A stretch of DNA of 64,000 nt from Quadrisphaera sp. RL12-1S (GCF_014270065.1 NZ_JACNME010000001.1:434001-498000), one strand, 5' to 3'. Shown: positions 6,811-16,377, counted from the first letter of the stretch. Notes: generated by a model not told the origin, from the letters alone. A program made the numbers and translations.

Positions 6811-9017
6811 CGGCCGGCGTCCCAGGCGTCGTCGGGGTCGGGCTCGGCCGTCGCGACCGCGGCCGGCGGTGCGGGAGCGGGCGCCGCGGCCGGGGAGGTC
6901 TGCGCCGACGCGGACCCCGCCCCGCGGGTGCTGGGGGTCTCGGTGGGCGCGGTCTGCGGCCGGGCGCGCCGGTCGAGGTGGGGCGGGGGCGGGAGCAGCG
7001 GCTCGAGGCGCTCGCGCACGCGCGCGGCCACCGCGTCGGCGGTCTGGTCGGCGTCGACGACCACGAAGCGGGCGCGGTTGCGGCGCGCCAGCTGGCGGAA
7101 CCGCTCGCGCACGGCGGCGTGGAAGCCCTCCGGCTCCCGCTCCAGCCGGTCCAGCTGCTCGCCGAGGCGGGCTCGCGCCGCCGCGGGGGCGAGGTCGAGC
7201 AGGACGGTGGCGTCCGGCAGGAGGTCCTCGGTGCCCCACAGCGACAGGGAGGCGACCTCGTCGCCCTCCAGCGCCCGCCCGGCCCCCTGGTAGGCGATGG
7301 AGGAGTCGAGGTAGCGGTCGGTGACCACCACGGCGCCACGGGCGAGGGCTGGCCGGACCACCTCGGCCACGTGGTGGGCGCGGTCCGCGGCGTAGAGCAG
7401 CGCCTCGGCCCGGGGCGAGACGTGGCCCCCGTGGAGCAGCAGCTGGCGGATGCCGAGGCCCAGCTCGGTGGCCCCGGGCTCGTGGGTGAGCACCACCTCG
7501 TGCCCGCGCTCGCGCAGCCAGGCGGCCAGCAGCCGGGCCTGGGTGCTCTTGCCGGACCCGTCCCCGCCCTCCAGGGAGATGAAGAAGCCGGGACCGCGCC
7601 GCCGCCTCTCCGGCCTGGCGGTGGAGCGCAGCCGCCAGGCGCGGACGAGGTCCTCGCGGAGCGGACCGGCGTGGCCGTCGTCGAGGGTGCGGTAGGCCGC
7701 CAGCCCGATGCCCGTGGCCAGCACGGCCGCCACGAGCAGCGTGAGCGCCGCGCCGTTGTACGTCAGCCCTGCCGTGCGGGTGAACTGGAGGCGGTGGGTG
7801 CCGAAGACGGCGGCCAGCGCGGGGGCGAGCGCCAGGACGCCCACGAGCACGATGCGCGCCGAGGACTGCACGAACGCGAAGGTGCGCCCGCGCACCTCGT
7901 CGGCCACCTCCAGGCCCAGCAGCGTGTAGCCGGTGACCCAGGCGATGCCGCCGCACGCGCCGACCGCCACCGAGAGCGCCGCGACGATGACGATGTTCGG
8001 CACGAGCGCCAGCGGGAAGAGCGCCACCCCGGCGGCGACGAGGCTGAGGGCGAAGAGCCGCCACCGCGGCAGCGCCGCCAGCACCCGCGGGCCGCTCCAC
8101 ATGCCCAGCGCCAGACCGGTGAAGACGGCGGCGAAGAGCACCCCGTAGCCGGGGTCCCCCGCACCGAGGTCGGCCACGAACGTGCGGGCCACGCCGATGA
8201 CGAAGCCGCCCGCCGCGAACGCCCCCAGCATGCCGACCACCAGGCCGCGCACCAGCGGCGTCGACCAGACGTAGCGCCAGCCCTCGACGATGCTGCGCCC
8301 GACGCCCTCCGCCGCGGGGGCGGCGCCGTCCTGGCCGGTGCGCCGCGGGGGCAGCGCCAGCCGCGCCACCACGAGGGCGGCGACGAGGTAGCTGGCCGCG
8401 TTGAGGTAGAGCGAGACCGACACCCCGTCGAGGGCCGCCGGCAGCACGGGGTTGAACAGGGCCAGCCCGCTGAAGAGGAGGGCCGCCACCGGGGCGGTGC
8501 CGTACGTGACCGCCAGCGTCAGCTGGTTGGCGGCCTCGAGGGACTCCCGCGGCACGATGTTGGGGACCGTCGCGTCCTTGGCGGGGGTCCAGAAGAGCCC
8601 CACCACCTCGATGAGCACGGTCGCGACCAGCAGCCACCACAGCGTGCCGACCAGGGGGATGCTCGCGAACAGCAGCCCGCGGAGGACGTCGCCGACGACC
8701 ATGGTGGTCTTGCGGTCCCACCGGTCGGCCACGACGCCGGCCAGCGGCCCGAAGAGCACGGCCGGGGCCAGGCGCAGCACGAGGACGCCGGCCACGGCCA
8801 GGTTGGCGGCGGCGTAGGGGTCGCTCGCGCCGGCCGACAGGCCCACGGCGAGGGCGGTCGTGGCCAGCAGCCCCAGCCAGTCCCCCAGGCTCGACAGGCC
8901 CAGGCACCACCACAGCTGCCGGAACGACCGGATGCGCAGCACCGCGCGGACGCCGTGGTCCTCCGGGGGCGTCCCGTCCGCCGCGGCGGTGCCGCCCGGC
9001 ACCGCAGCGCTCGTCAC
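6807..9017 (-). CDS. tmk: MFS transporter / thymidylate kinase fusion
   Basis: 736 residues in one frame. Residues about 27-445 form a major-facilitator domain with around ten to twelve helices (ADRWDRKTTMVVGD is the MFS A-motif region). After a basic linker (462-475), residues 477-674 form a complete dTMP kinase: Walker A GGDGSGKST (484-492), TDRYLDSSIAYQGAGR (566-581) and the LID DRLEREPEGFH. A Pro/Ala-rich tail of about 60 residues follows. The kinase makes dTDP for DNA synthesis; the substrate of the transporter half is unknown. Similar large fusions exist in Streptomyces (SCO3542). The GTG at 9017 is preceded by TACATT at six bases, suggesting a leaderless message that begins the tmk-holB-peptidase operon. 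Confidence 0.92.
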   Translation of the reverse strand: MTSAAVPGGTAAADGTPPEDHGVRAVLRIRSFRQLWWCLGLSSLGDWLGLLATTALAVGLSAGASDPYAAANLAVAGVLVLRLAPAVLFGPLAGVVADRWDRKTTMVVGDVLRGLLFASIPLVGTLWWLLVATVLIEVVGLFWTPAKDATVPNIVPRESLEAANQLTLAVTYGTAPVAALLFSGLALFNPVLPAALDGVSVSLYLNAASYLVAALVVARLALPPRRTGQDGAAPAAEGVGRSIVEGWRYVWSTPLVRGLVVGMLGAFAAGGFVIGVARTFVADLGAGDPGYGVLFAAVFTGLALGMWSGPRVLAALPRWRLFALSLVAAGVALFPLALVPNIVIVAALSVAVGACGGIAWVTGYTLLGLEVADEVRGRTFAFVQSSARIVLVGVLALAPALAAVFGTHRLQFTRTAGLTYNGAALTLLVAAVLATGIGLAAYRTLDDGHAGPLREDLVRAWRLRSTARPERRRRGPGFFISLEGGDGSGKSTQARLLAAWLRERGHEVVLTHEPGATELGLGIRQLLLHGGHVSPRAEALLYAADRAHHVAEVVRPALARGAVVVTDRYLDSSIAYQGAGRALEGDEVASLSLWGTEDLLPDATVLLDLAPAAARARLGEQLDRLEREPEGFHAAVRERFRQLARRNRARFVVVDADQTADAVAARVRERLEPLLPPPPHLDRRARPQTAPTETPSTRGAGSASAQTSPAAAPAPAPPAAVATAEPDPDDAWDAGR

Positions 9018-9023
9018 CGGGTC

Positions 9024-9029
9024 AATGTA
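9024..9029 (-). promoter_or_regulatory. -10 element for leaderless tmk
   Basis: TACATT on the minus strand, six bases before the GTG at 9017, in one of the few A/T patches of this spacer. Confidence 0.55.
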
Positions 9030-9112
9030 ACCGCGCCCCCTGACCGCGGGCCCCTCGTCCGCGCAGCCGTGCGAGACCCGGCAGGACCCGCGCGGACCGC
9101 CCCCGAGGGGGC

Positions 9113-9922
9113 TCAGGCGGCGAGGGGGTAGACGGCCACGGGGGTGCTGGTCGGCGCGCTGCTGCCACCGGCGGGCTCCAGCGTCACCGCGACGGCGGTG
9201 GCACCGTCCGCGGCGCCGTGCAGCACCTCCGGCGAGCCCGCCCCGCCGCCGGGCAGCAGCCCCGCCGAGCGCGGCGCCTGCTGACCGGTGACCCACCACA
9301 GCTGCCAGGTGCGCCCGGAGGGGGCCTGCCCGACGCCCGTGGGCACGAGGACGGCCTCGCCGAGGGAGGCGGACGCGACCACGCGGGTGGCCCCCCAACC
9401 GTCACCGCCGTCCTGGGCCGCCACGGTCACGGCGTCCGGGGCGGCGGCGATCTGCGCCACGGCGTACGCCGTGCGCTGGGCGCTCTCGGCGTCGGCGCGC
9501 CAGCGCAGGGCCGTCACGCCGCCGACGGCCGCGGCGGCCACGAGGACCGCGGCGGCCGCGGCGGCGACCGCGGGCGCCCAGCGACCGGTCCGGGGACGGC
9601 GCCGGGCGCGTCGCAGCGCCAGCTCGTCACCCCCCGCGGTCGGTGCGACGGGCGCGAGCGGCGCAGGGTCAGAGGTCGGACGGGCGGGCGCGGCGGGCGC
9701 GGCGGGTGGGAGCTGCTCGACGTCGGCGACCGCCGCCAGCACGCGGTCGCGCAGGGCAGCGGACGGCTCCACGGGCGCGGTCAGGTCGGACAGCACCTCG
9801 CGCAGCTCGGCGAGCTCGGCCCGGCAGGCCGCGCACCCGGCGAGGTGCTCCTCGGCCCGGCGCGCCTCGTCGGCGGTGAGGGCGTCCACGGCGTAGGCGG
9901 CGGTGAGGTCGTGCTCGTTCAC
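9113..9922 (-). CDS. rskA: Anti-sigma factor, RskA family
   Basis: 269 residues. The N-terminal zinc-binding anti-sigma domain has HLAGCAAC (H-x3-C-x2-C). A single membrane helix (WAPAVAAAAAAVLVAAA) follows a Pro/Ala linker. The extracytoplasmic half is the RskA C-terminal domain, recognisable by GRTWQLWWV and VAVTLEPAGGS. It holds the ECF sigma factor at the membrane until regulated proteolysis releases it. The GTG at 9922 has a GGTGAGGAGG ribosome site and overlaps the sigma stop as GTGA. Confidence 0.9.
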   Translation of the reverse strand: MNEHDLTAAYAVDALTADEARRAEEHLAGCAACRAELAELREVLSDLTAPVEPSAALRDRVLAAVADVEQLPPAAPAAPARPTSDPAPLAPVAPTAGGDELALRRARRRPRTGRWAPAVAAAAAAVLVAAAAVGGVTALRWRADAESAQRTAYAVAQIAAAPDAVTVAAQDGGDGWGATRVVASASLGEAVLVPTGVGQAPSGRTWQLWWVTGQQAPRSAGLLPGGGAGSPEVLHGAADGATAVAVTLEPAGGSSAPTSTPVAVYPLAA

Positions 9923-10614
9923 GTCGTCGTCCTCCTCACCGCTGCCTCCGAGGCGCCGGCCGCAGCGCGCGCCGCTGCACCGCCGCCACCACCGCCACCA
10001 CCGACACCGCCACCGGGGTCGGTCTCCTGGCGGGCCATCTCGGTGCGCAGCCTCGCCAGCCCGTCGCGCAGGCGGGTCTTCACGGTGGGCACGGGAACGC
10101 CCAGGCGCTGGGAGATCTCGGTGGACGTCCGCCCGCCCCAGTACGCCTGCACCACGGCCTCGCGCTGCAGCTCGGTGAGCCCGGCGAGCGCAGCGCGCAC
10201 GCGGGTCTCGTCCTCGCGCTGCAGCACCTGCTCGGACACCTCGTCGTAGGCGGTGCGGTTCTCCCCGGCGGCCACGCGGTCCTCGCGGTCCTCGCGGGAG
10301 CGCACGGAGCGCACCCTGTCGACGGCGCGGCGGTGGGCGATGGTGGCCGCCCACGCGCCCGCCGACCCCGCGGCGGGGTCGAAGCGGGCGGCCTGGCGCC
10401 ACAGCTCGACCATGACCTCCTGCGCCACCTCCTCCGCCAGGGAGGGGTTGCGCAGCACGGCCCGGGTCACGCCGAGCACCTTGGGCGCCAGCGCCTCGTA
10501 GACCTCGGCGAACGCGTCGCGGTCGCCTCCGGCCACGCGGGCCATCGCCGCCGCCAGGGCGTCGCCGCCGCGTCCTGCGCCAGGCTCGACACCTGCCCCC
10601 CCTTCCTGGCTCAC
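9919..10614 (-). CDS. sigK: ECF RNA polymerase sigma factor, SigK-like
   Basis: 231 residues. Sigma region 2 includes NPSLAEEVAQEVMVELWRQA and FDPAAGSAGAWAATIAHRRA. Region 4 is LTELQREAVVQAYWGGRT, followed by the helix-turn-helix VPVPTVKTRLRDGLARLR. The tail is a Gly/Ala run (about residues 199-231) not found in most SigK proteins. Pairing with an RskA-type anti-sigma marks the SigK group. Ribosome site GGAGGAGG precedes the GTG at 10614. The tail is encoded where the anti-sigma ribosome site lies, so part of it may be little more than spacer. Confidence 0.88.
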   Translation of the reverse strand: MSQEGGAGVEPGAGRGGDALAAAMARVAGGDRDAFAEVYEALAPKVLGVTRAVLRNPSLAEEVAQEVMVELWRQAARFDPAAGSAGAWAATIAHRRAVDRVRSVRSREDREDRVAAGENRTAYDEVSEQVLQREDETRVRAALAGLTELQREAVVQAYWGGRTSTEISQRLGVPVPTVKTRLRDGLARLRTEMARQETDPGGGVGGGGGGGGAAARAAAGASEAAVRRTTT

Positions 10615-10743
10615 GGGTCCTCCTCCGTGCTCCTGGCAGCAGTTCGGTGCTGCGAGCCCCTCGGATGGGGGCCGAACGGGTGGTGCTCACCGAGCGCGCG
10701 TCGCGCTGCGGGGGTCACGTCCGCGACCTCGCGGGCGCGGGGG

Positions 10744-13611
10744 TCAGCGCTTGCTCGCCGCGGAGCGCGACGAGCTGGCGCGGGCACCGCCGCGGGCGGC
10801 ACCGCCCTTGGCCCCGCCGCCGCCCTTGCTGCCCTTGGCGCCCTTGGCCGGTCCCTTGGCCCGCTTCTCGGCGAGCAGCTCAGCGGCCCGCTCGAGGGTG
10901 ATCGCCTCCACGGTGTCGGCGGTGCGCAGCGTGGCGTTGGTGGTGCCGTCGGTGACGTACGGACCGAAGCGGCCCTCCTTGACCACCACCGGCGCGCCGC
11001 TGGCGGGGTCCGCGCCCAGCTCGCGCAGCGGCGCCGTGGCGGCGCGGCCACCGCGACCCCGCTTGGGCTCGGCGTACAGGGCCAGCGCCTGCTCCAGCGT
11101 CACGTCGAAGAGCTGGTCCTCGCTGCTGAGCGACCGGGAGTCGGTGCCCTTCTTCAGGTAGGGCCCGTAGCGGCCGTTCTGCGCGGTGATCTCCTCGCCC
11201 GTGGCGGGGTCGGTGCCCACCAGGCGCGGCAGCGACAGCAGCCGCAGGGCCTCATCGAGCCCGACGGTCTGCAGCTGCATGCTCTTGAACAGCGACGCGG
11301 TGCGGGGCTTGGCGCTCTTGGGGGCGCCGTCCTCGAGCACCTCGGTGACGTAGGGGCCGAACCGGCCGGCCCGCGCCACCACCGCGCGGCCGGTGGCCGG
11401 GTCGGTGCCGAGCTCGCGCTCGCCGTCGCCGGCGGTCTCCAGGAGCTCGCGGGCCTTGGCCGGCGTGAGCTCGTCGGGGGCGAGGTCGTCCGGGACCGAC
11501 GCGCGCTGCGGCTCGGTCCCCTCGGGCGAGCCCTCGGCGGGCGGGATCTCCAGGTAGGGGCCGTAGCGACCGACGCGCAGCGTGATGCCCTCACCGACGT
11601 CGAGGGAGTTCACGCCGCGGGCGTCGATGTCGCCGAGGTGCTCCACGAGGGGCTTGAGGCCCGTGCGACCGGCGGGTGAGGGCGCCCCGCCCCCGGAGCC
11701 CGCGGAGACCGCACCGGCGCCGCCGTCAGCGCCGCCCTCGGCGCCGAAGTAGAAGCGGCTCAGCCAGGCGCGGCGGTCCTCCGAGCCGGAGGCGATCCGG
11801 TCGAGGTCGTCCTCCATCTCGGCGGTGAAGTCGTAGTCGACGAGGTGGTCGAAGTGCTCCTCGAGCAGCCGGACCACGGCGAACGCCAGCCAGCTGGGCA
11901 CCAGGGCGGTGCCGCGGCGCCACACGTACCCGCGGTCGGAGATGGTGGCGATGGTGGCCGCGTAGGTCGAGGGACGGCCGATGCCGCGCTCCTCCAGCGC
12001 CTTGACCAGGCTCGCCTCGGTGTAGCGCGGCGGCGGGGAGGTCTCGTGGCCGTCCGCGGAGGCGGCCAGCACGTCCACGCGCTGGCCCTCCTCCAGCTGC
12101 GGCAGCCGGCGCTCGGAGTCGCCCGAGCCGTGCCGCTCCTCGTCGCGCCCCTCCTCGTAGGCGGCCAGGAAGCCGCGGAAGGTGATGACGGTGCCGGAGG
12201 CGGACAGCTCCACCTCGTGGGAGCCGGGCCGCAGGGTGCCGGTGGTGGACCCGGAGGGCGCCTCGACCGGCGGGGCGACGTCGACGGCGCCGCCGAGCCG
12301 CACCGTGGCGGTGGAGCCCCGGGCGTCGGCCATCTGGCTGGCGACCGTGCGCTGCCAGATCATCTCGTAGAGGCGGAACTCCTCCCCGCGCAGCTGCCCG
12401 GCCACCTGCGCCGGCGTGCGGAACACGTCACCGGAGGGGCGGATGGCCTCGTGGGCCTCCTGGGCGTTCTTGGCCTTGGAGGCGTACGTGCGCGGCGACG
12501 ACGGCACGTACTCGGCGCCGTAGAGCTCGGCGGCCTGCGAGCGGGCGGCGCTGACCGCCTGCTGCGACAGCGACACCGAGTCGGTGCGCATGTACGTGAT
12601 CCAGCCGTTCTCGTACAGCGACTGGGCGGTGCGCATCGTCTGGCGGGCCGAGGAGCCGAGCTTGCGGCTGGCCTCCTGCTGCAGGGTGGAGGTGGTGAAC
12701 GGCGCCGCGGGCTTGCGGGAGTAGGGCTTGGTCTCCACCGAGGTGACGGCCAGGCCCGCCGACCCGGCAGCCCGCAGGCCGTGCGCGACGGCGGTGGCGG
12801 CGGCCTCGTCCAGGCGCACCAGCCCGGCGCCGAGGGCAGCGGCTCGCTCGGTGAGCTGCCCGGTGTCGGCGAAGTCCCGGCCGGTGGCCACGCGGGCGCC
12901 GTCGACGCCCACGAGGCGGGTGGTGAAGCGCTGGGCGCCAGCAGCACCAGCGGGACTGGTGTCGGCCTGGACGTCCCAGTACGACGCCGAGCGGAACGCC
13001 ATCCGCTCGCGCTCCCGCTCGACCACCATGCGGGTGGCCACGGACTGCACGCGGCCCGCGGACAGGCCGGCGCGGACCTTGCGCCACAGCACCGGGGAGA
13101 CCTCGTAGCCGTACAGCCGGTCGAGGATGCGGCGGGTCTCCTGCGCGTCGACCATGTGCGCGTCGATGTCGCGCGTGGCCTCCAGCGCCCGCTGGATGGC
13201 CTCCCGGGTGATCTCGTGGAAGACCATCCGCTTGACCGGCACGGTGGGCTGCAGGGTCTGCAGCAGGTGCCACGCGATGGCCTCGCCCTCGCGGTCCTCG
13301 TCGGTGGCGAGGTAGAGCTCGTCGGCCTCCTTGAGGGCCCGCTTGAGCTCGGTGACCTTCTTCTTCTTGTCCGCGTCGACCACGTAGTACGGCTCGAAGC
13401 CGTTCTCCACGTCCACGGCGAACTTGCCGAACGGCCCCTTCTTCATCTCCGCGGGCAGCTCGGAGGGCTGCGGCAGGTCGCGGATGTGGCCGACGCTGGC
13501 CTCGACCTCGTACCCGTCGCCGAGGTAGCCGGCGATGGTGCGCGCCTTGGCGGGCGACTCGACGATGACGAGCCGGCGCACGGGCGCTGCGGAGGTGGAG
13601 CTTCGGGCCAC
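10744..13611 (-). CDS. topA: DNA topoisomerase I
   Basis: 955 residues, type IA. Toprim begins RRLVIVESPAKARTIAGYLG with the DxDxE stretch TDEDREGEAIAWH. The catalytic tyrosine is Tyr340 in WITYMRTDS. The C-terminus lacks the enterobacterial Cys4 zinc fingers. Instead it has four copies of a GRYGPYL/GRFGPYV repeat, then a Lys/Gly/Ser/Ala-rich basic tail, the usual actinobacterial form that keeps the enzyme processive on DNA. It relaxes negative supercoils behind polymerases. The GTG at 13611 has a GGAAGG ribosome site. The same order (tmk, topA, methyltransferase, hppA) is kept in Streptomyces. Confidence 0.97.
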   Translation of the reverse strand: MARSSTSAAPVRRLVIVESPAKARTIAGYLGDGYEVEASVGHIRDLPQPSELPAEMKKGPFGKFAVDVENGFEPYYVVDADKKKKVTELKRALKEADELYLATDEDREGEAIAWHLLQTLQPTVPVKRMVFHEITREAIQRALEATRDIDAHMVDAQETRRILDRLYGYEVSPVLWRKVRAGLSAGRVQSVATRMVVERERERMAFRSASYWDVQADTSPAGAAGAQRFTTRLVGVDGARVATGRDFADTGQLTERAAALGAGLVRLDEAAATAVAHGLRAAGSAGLAVTSVETKPYSRKPAAPFTTSTLQQEASRKLGSSARQTMRTAQSLYENGWITYMRTDSVSLSQQAVSAARSQAAELYGAEYVPSSPRTYASKAKNAQEAHEAIRPSGDVFRTPAQVAGQLRGEEFRLYEMIWQRTVASQMADARGSTATVRLGGAVDVAPPVEAPSGSTTGTLRPGSHEVELSASGTVITFRGFLAAYEEGRDEERHGSGDSERRLPQLEEGQRVDVLAASADGHETSPPPRYTEASLVKALEERGIGRPSTYAATIATISDRGYVWRRGTALVPSWLAFAVVRLLEEHFDHLVDYDFTAEMEDDLDRIASGSEDRRAWLSRFYFGAEGGADGGAGAVSAGSGGGAPSPAGRTGLKPLVEHLGDIDARGVNSLDVGEGITLRVGRYGPYLEIPPAEGSPEGTEPQRASVPDDLAPDELTPAKARELLETAGDGERELGTDPATGRAVVARAGRFGPYVTEVLEDGAPKSAKPRTASLFKSMQLQTVGLDEALRLLSLPRLVGTDPATGEEITAQNGRYGPYLKKGTDSRSLSSEDQLFDVTLEQALALYAEPKRGRGGRAATAPLRELGADPASGAPVVVKEGRFGPYVTDGTTNATLRTADTVEAITLERAAELLAEKRAKGPAKGAKGSKGGGGAKGGAARGGARASSSRSAASKR

Positions 13612-13718
13612 GGACGGGCCTGCCTTCCTGGCGGTCGGGCTGGCGCGGGCCAGCGGGTGCGTGTCTGAGCGGTCGGGCCGTCAGCGGTGCGCCCTCCGGG
13701 GGCGTCCCGCGCGGCGGC

Positions 13719-14777
13719 TCAGCCGGGGGACCCGGGCCTCGCCGTCGGCTGCGGCGCGGTCACCGTACCTCCCGCTGCGCCGGCACCGCCCCCGGCGCGC
13801 GGCGCACCGGTCCCCCCACCGCCCGACGCGGCCACCCGTCCGGCGCCATGGCCGGCAGCCCGGTCGGCAGCGCGGTCGGCAGCGCGGTCGGCAGCGCGCT
13901 GGAGCAGGAGGAGCACCAGCACCGCGGCGCACGCCGCACCTCCGACGCCGAGCGCCCCGCCCGCACCGGCCACCAGCTGGGCCGTGCGGCCCCTCGGCGC
14001 GGGCGGCACCGAGCTCCAGGTGGCGGCCAGCGCCGCCGCCGCGGCACCCAGTCCCACCACCGCGCCCACCAGGAGGACGACGACGGCGCCGGCGCGGCCG
14101 CCGGCGCCGGTCCCGGCGGTCGGCCGGCCCCCCGCGAGCGGTGTCAGCAGGGCCCCCCAGGCCACCACCACGAGCATCGCGGCCACGGCGTCGCTGGGGC
14201 GGTGCCAGCCCGCGGCCAGCGTCCCCACCCCGATGGCCGAGGTGTACGCCGCGCCCAGCACCGCCACCAGCGGGCGCAGGCGGACGGGGGCCACCAGCAG
14301 CGCGGCGGCGGAGACGGCGCCCGCGAAGGTCGTGTGGCCGCTGGGCAGGGAGTTGTCGAGGGCGTAGGTCACGTCGAGGTCGGGCCGGTGCAGCAGCAGG
14401 TGCTTGGCCACCTGCGTGGTGGCCAGCGCACCGCCGACCAGCACCACCGCGGCCAGCGCCAGGCGCACGCGGCGCTGGGCCAGCGCCACCACGGCGACCA
14501 CCCCCAGCGCGGCGAGCACCGCCACCGCGGAGACGCTGTCGAGCACGGCGTTGGCGCCGCCCTCCAGCCGCCACAGGCGGGTGCGTGCCCCCACCAGGGC
14601 CGCCTCGTCGACGGCCTGGCCGTGGACGGTGAGCACGAAGGCGCGGTGCAGCGCCCACACGCCCACCGCGGACGCCGCGGCGAGGAGCACGCCGAGGACC
14701 ACCAGCGGGCGGCTGCGGACCACGGCCCCGGAGGGTGCGGAGCGGGCCCCCCGGGCTCCTCCGCCAGCGGCGCTCAC
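13719..14777 (-). CDS. PAP2-family membrane phosphatase
   Basis: 352 residues, multi-pass. It has the three lipid-phosphatase motifs: KHLLLHRP (motif 1), PSGHTT (motif 2) and GVGTLAAGWHRPSD (motif 3, with the final Asp). The substrate is probably an isoprenoid or phosphatidyl phosphate at the membrane face. Residues after about 225 form an extension with two further hydrophobic segments, a fourfold AADR-type repeat from a 12-base tandem repeat, and a Gly/Ala tail. The GTG starts four bases after the methyltransferase stop. Confidence 0.85.
   Translation of the reverse strand: MSAAGGGARGARSAPSGAVVRSRPLVVLGVLLAAASAVGVWALHRAFVLTVHGQAVDEAALVGARTRLWRLEGGANAVLDSVSAVAVLAALGVVAVVALAQRRVRLALAAVVLVGGALATTQVAKHLLLHRPDLDVTYALDNSLPSGHTTFAGAVSAAALLVAPVRLRPLVAVLGAAYTSAIGVGTLAAGWHRPSDAVAAMLVVVAWGALLTPLAGGRPTAGTGAGGRAGAVVVLLVGAVVGLGAAAAALAATWSSVPPAPRGRTAQLVAGAGGALGVGGAACAAVLVLLLLQRAADRAADRAADRAAGHGAGRVAASGGGGTGAPRAGGGAGAAGGTVTAPQPTARPGSPG
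13859..13905. repeat. 12-base tandem repeat inside PAP2 gene
   Basis: Four near-identical copies of GCGCGGTCGGCA in register with the reading frame encode AADRAADRAADRAAG near the protein's C-terminus. A length-variable coding microsatellite. Confidence 0.7.
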
Positions 14778-14781
14778 GGCC

Positions 14782-16377
14782 TCACGTCCACTCCAGCAGC
14801 CCGTCCTCGAGCAGGCCGCGCACCTGGGGCAGCAGCTCGGCGCGCAGGGCGGCGGCGTCCACCTCGAGCAGCACCGCGAGGGCCTGGACGACCTGCCCGA
14901 CCTCCAGCTCGCCGTCGCACGCGCCCACCAGGCCCGCGAGCGCGGTGCCGACGGAGGCCGTGCGCCCGAGCCCGCCCCCGGCCCGCAGGAGCACCGCGCG
15001 GGGCCCGCCCTCGCCGGGACGGGCGTGCCGCTCCTCGGTCACGTCGTCGGCCACCCGCAGGCGCGCCGCCAGCAGCCCGTCGTCGTCGGTGGCGGCCAGG
15101 CGCTCCCGGGCGGCGAGCACCGCGGCGACGTGCTCGCCGAGCGGGCGCTCCAGGGGCGCGGTGACCTCCTCCACGCGGGACCACCGGGGTCGGCCCGCCG
15201 CGCCGGCGGGCGGTGCGTGCAGGACGACGAAGCCCAGGCCGATGGCCTCCACGCCGCGGGCGGCGAAGTCGTCCAGCCAGGCCTCCAGGAGCGCGTCGGC
15301 CTCCGGACCGGGCCGCTGGCCGCCGTCGCGGATCCAGGTCTCGGCGTAGTGCGCCGGGTCCATGACCTCCCGCTGCACCACCCAGCCGTCCAGGCCGGAC
15401 TCGTCCAGCCAGCCCTGTACGCGGTCCCGCCAGCCCTCGCCGGTGCGGTGCTCCCAGTTGCCGAGCAGCTGCGCGCTGCCACCGGGGGCGAGCGCGCCGC
15501 CGAGGCCGGTGACGAGCCGGCGGACCACCTCGTCACCGACCAGGCCGCCGTCGCGGTACTCCCAGCCGGGCACTCCCGCGGCGCGCGGGGTGACCACGAA
15601 CGGCGGGTTGGAGACCACCTGGTCGAAGCGCTCTCCCGCCACGGGCTCCAGGAGGCTGCCGCGGCGCAGGTCCAGATCGACGCCCGCGAGGGCGGCGTTG
15701 AAGGCCGCGAAGCCCAGGGCGCGGGCGGAGGTGTCCGTGGCGGTGACGGAGCCGGCGTGACGGGAGGCGTGCAGCGCCTGCACCCCGCTGCCGGTCCCCA
15801 CGTCGAGCACGCGGCCGACCGGGGTCCGCACCGCGAGGCGCGCCAGGGACGCGGACGCTCCCCCGATGCCCAGCACGTGCTCCGGCGGCAGCGGCCGGCC
15901 GGGGCCCAGGGCGTGCTCGCCCAGGTCGGAGGCCACCCACCACGCCACCTCGCCGAGGGCGTCCACGGCGGCGTGCGGGCGCAGGTCCACCAGGGCCCGC
16001 ACGGCGTCGTCGGGGGCGGCGCCGGCCGCCTCGACGAGCCCGTGCGCCACCGCGCCGTCCGAGCCGGTGCGGGGCAGGGCGGCGTCGAGGGCGCCGCGGG
16101 GCACCGGCTGGGCCAGGAGGAACAGCCGCGTGAGCACGCCCACCGGGTCGCCGTCGCCCGCGGCGCCGGCGGCCCGGGAGGCCGGCACGAGGGAGTCGCG
16201 GCGCAGCGCGGCGTCGGCCACCGGGCCCAGCAGGCGCTCGACGCCCTCCACCGTCCAGCCGGAGCGCTCCAGGTCCGAGCGCAGCGCGGCCGCCGCTGCC
16301 CCCTCGGCGCGAGGGGGCAGCGGCGGCCGGGCGTGCGCGGGCGCGGCGGGCTGGGCTGGCTGGGTGGTCAGCGGCAC
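14782..16377 (-). CDS. Class I SAM-dependent methyltransferase, N-methyltransferase type
   Basis: 531 residues. A central Rossmann fold carries the SAM loop LDVGTGSG (191-198) and the catalytic SNPPF motif (256-260), the NPPY-type signature of enzymes that methylate an amide or adenine nitrogen (HemK/RsmC-like). About 180 residues precede this core and resemble the DUF7059 region seen in actinobacterial homologues. About 250 more follow, including a WSRVEEVTAPLERP segment. It corresponds by position to Rv3647c beside topA. The target, whether rRNA or protein, is unknown. TACCGT six bases before the GTG at 16377 suggests a leaderless message. Confidence 0.82.
   Translation of the reverse strand: MPLTTQPAQPAAPAHARPPLPPRAEGAAAAALRSDLERSGWTVEGVERLLGPVADAALRRDSLVPASRAAGAAGDGDPVGVLTRLFLLAQPVPRGALDAALPRTGSDGAVAHGLVEAAGAAPDDAVRALVDLRPHAAVDALGEVAWWVASDLGEHALGPGRPLPPEHVLGIGGASASLARLAVRTPVGRVLDVGTGSGVQALHASRHAGSVTATDTSARALGFAAFNAALAGVDLDLRRGSLLEPVAGERFDQVVSNPPFVVTPRAAGVPGWEYRDGGLVGDEVVRRLVTGLGGALAPGGSAQLLGNWEHRTGEGWRDRVQGWLDESGLDGWVVQREVMDPAHYAETWIRDGGQRPGPEADALLEAWLDDFAARGVEAIGLGFVVLHAPPAGAAGRPRWSRVEEVTAPLERPLGEHVAAVLAARERLAATDDDGLLAARLRVADDVTEERHARPGEGGPRAVLLRAGGGLGRTASVGTALAGLVGACDGELEVGQVVQALAVLLEVDAAALRAELLPQVRGLLEDGLLEWT

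Noticed and set aside
10721-10734. Hairpin after topA as terminator or before sigK as operator.
   Set aside because: Only six base pairs with a 2-base loop; too weak in DNA this G+C-rich.
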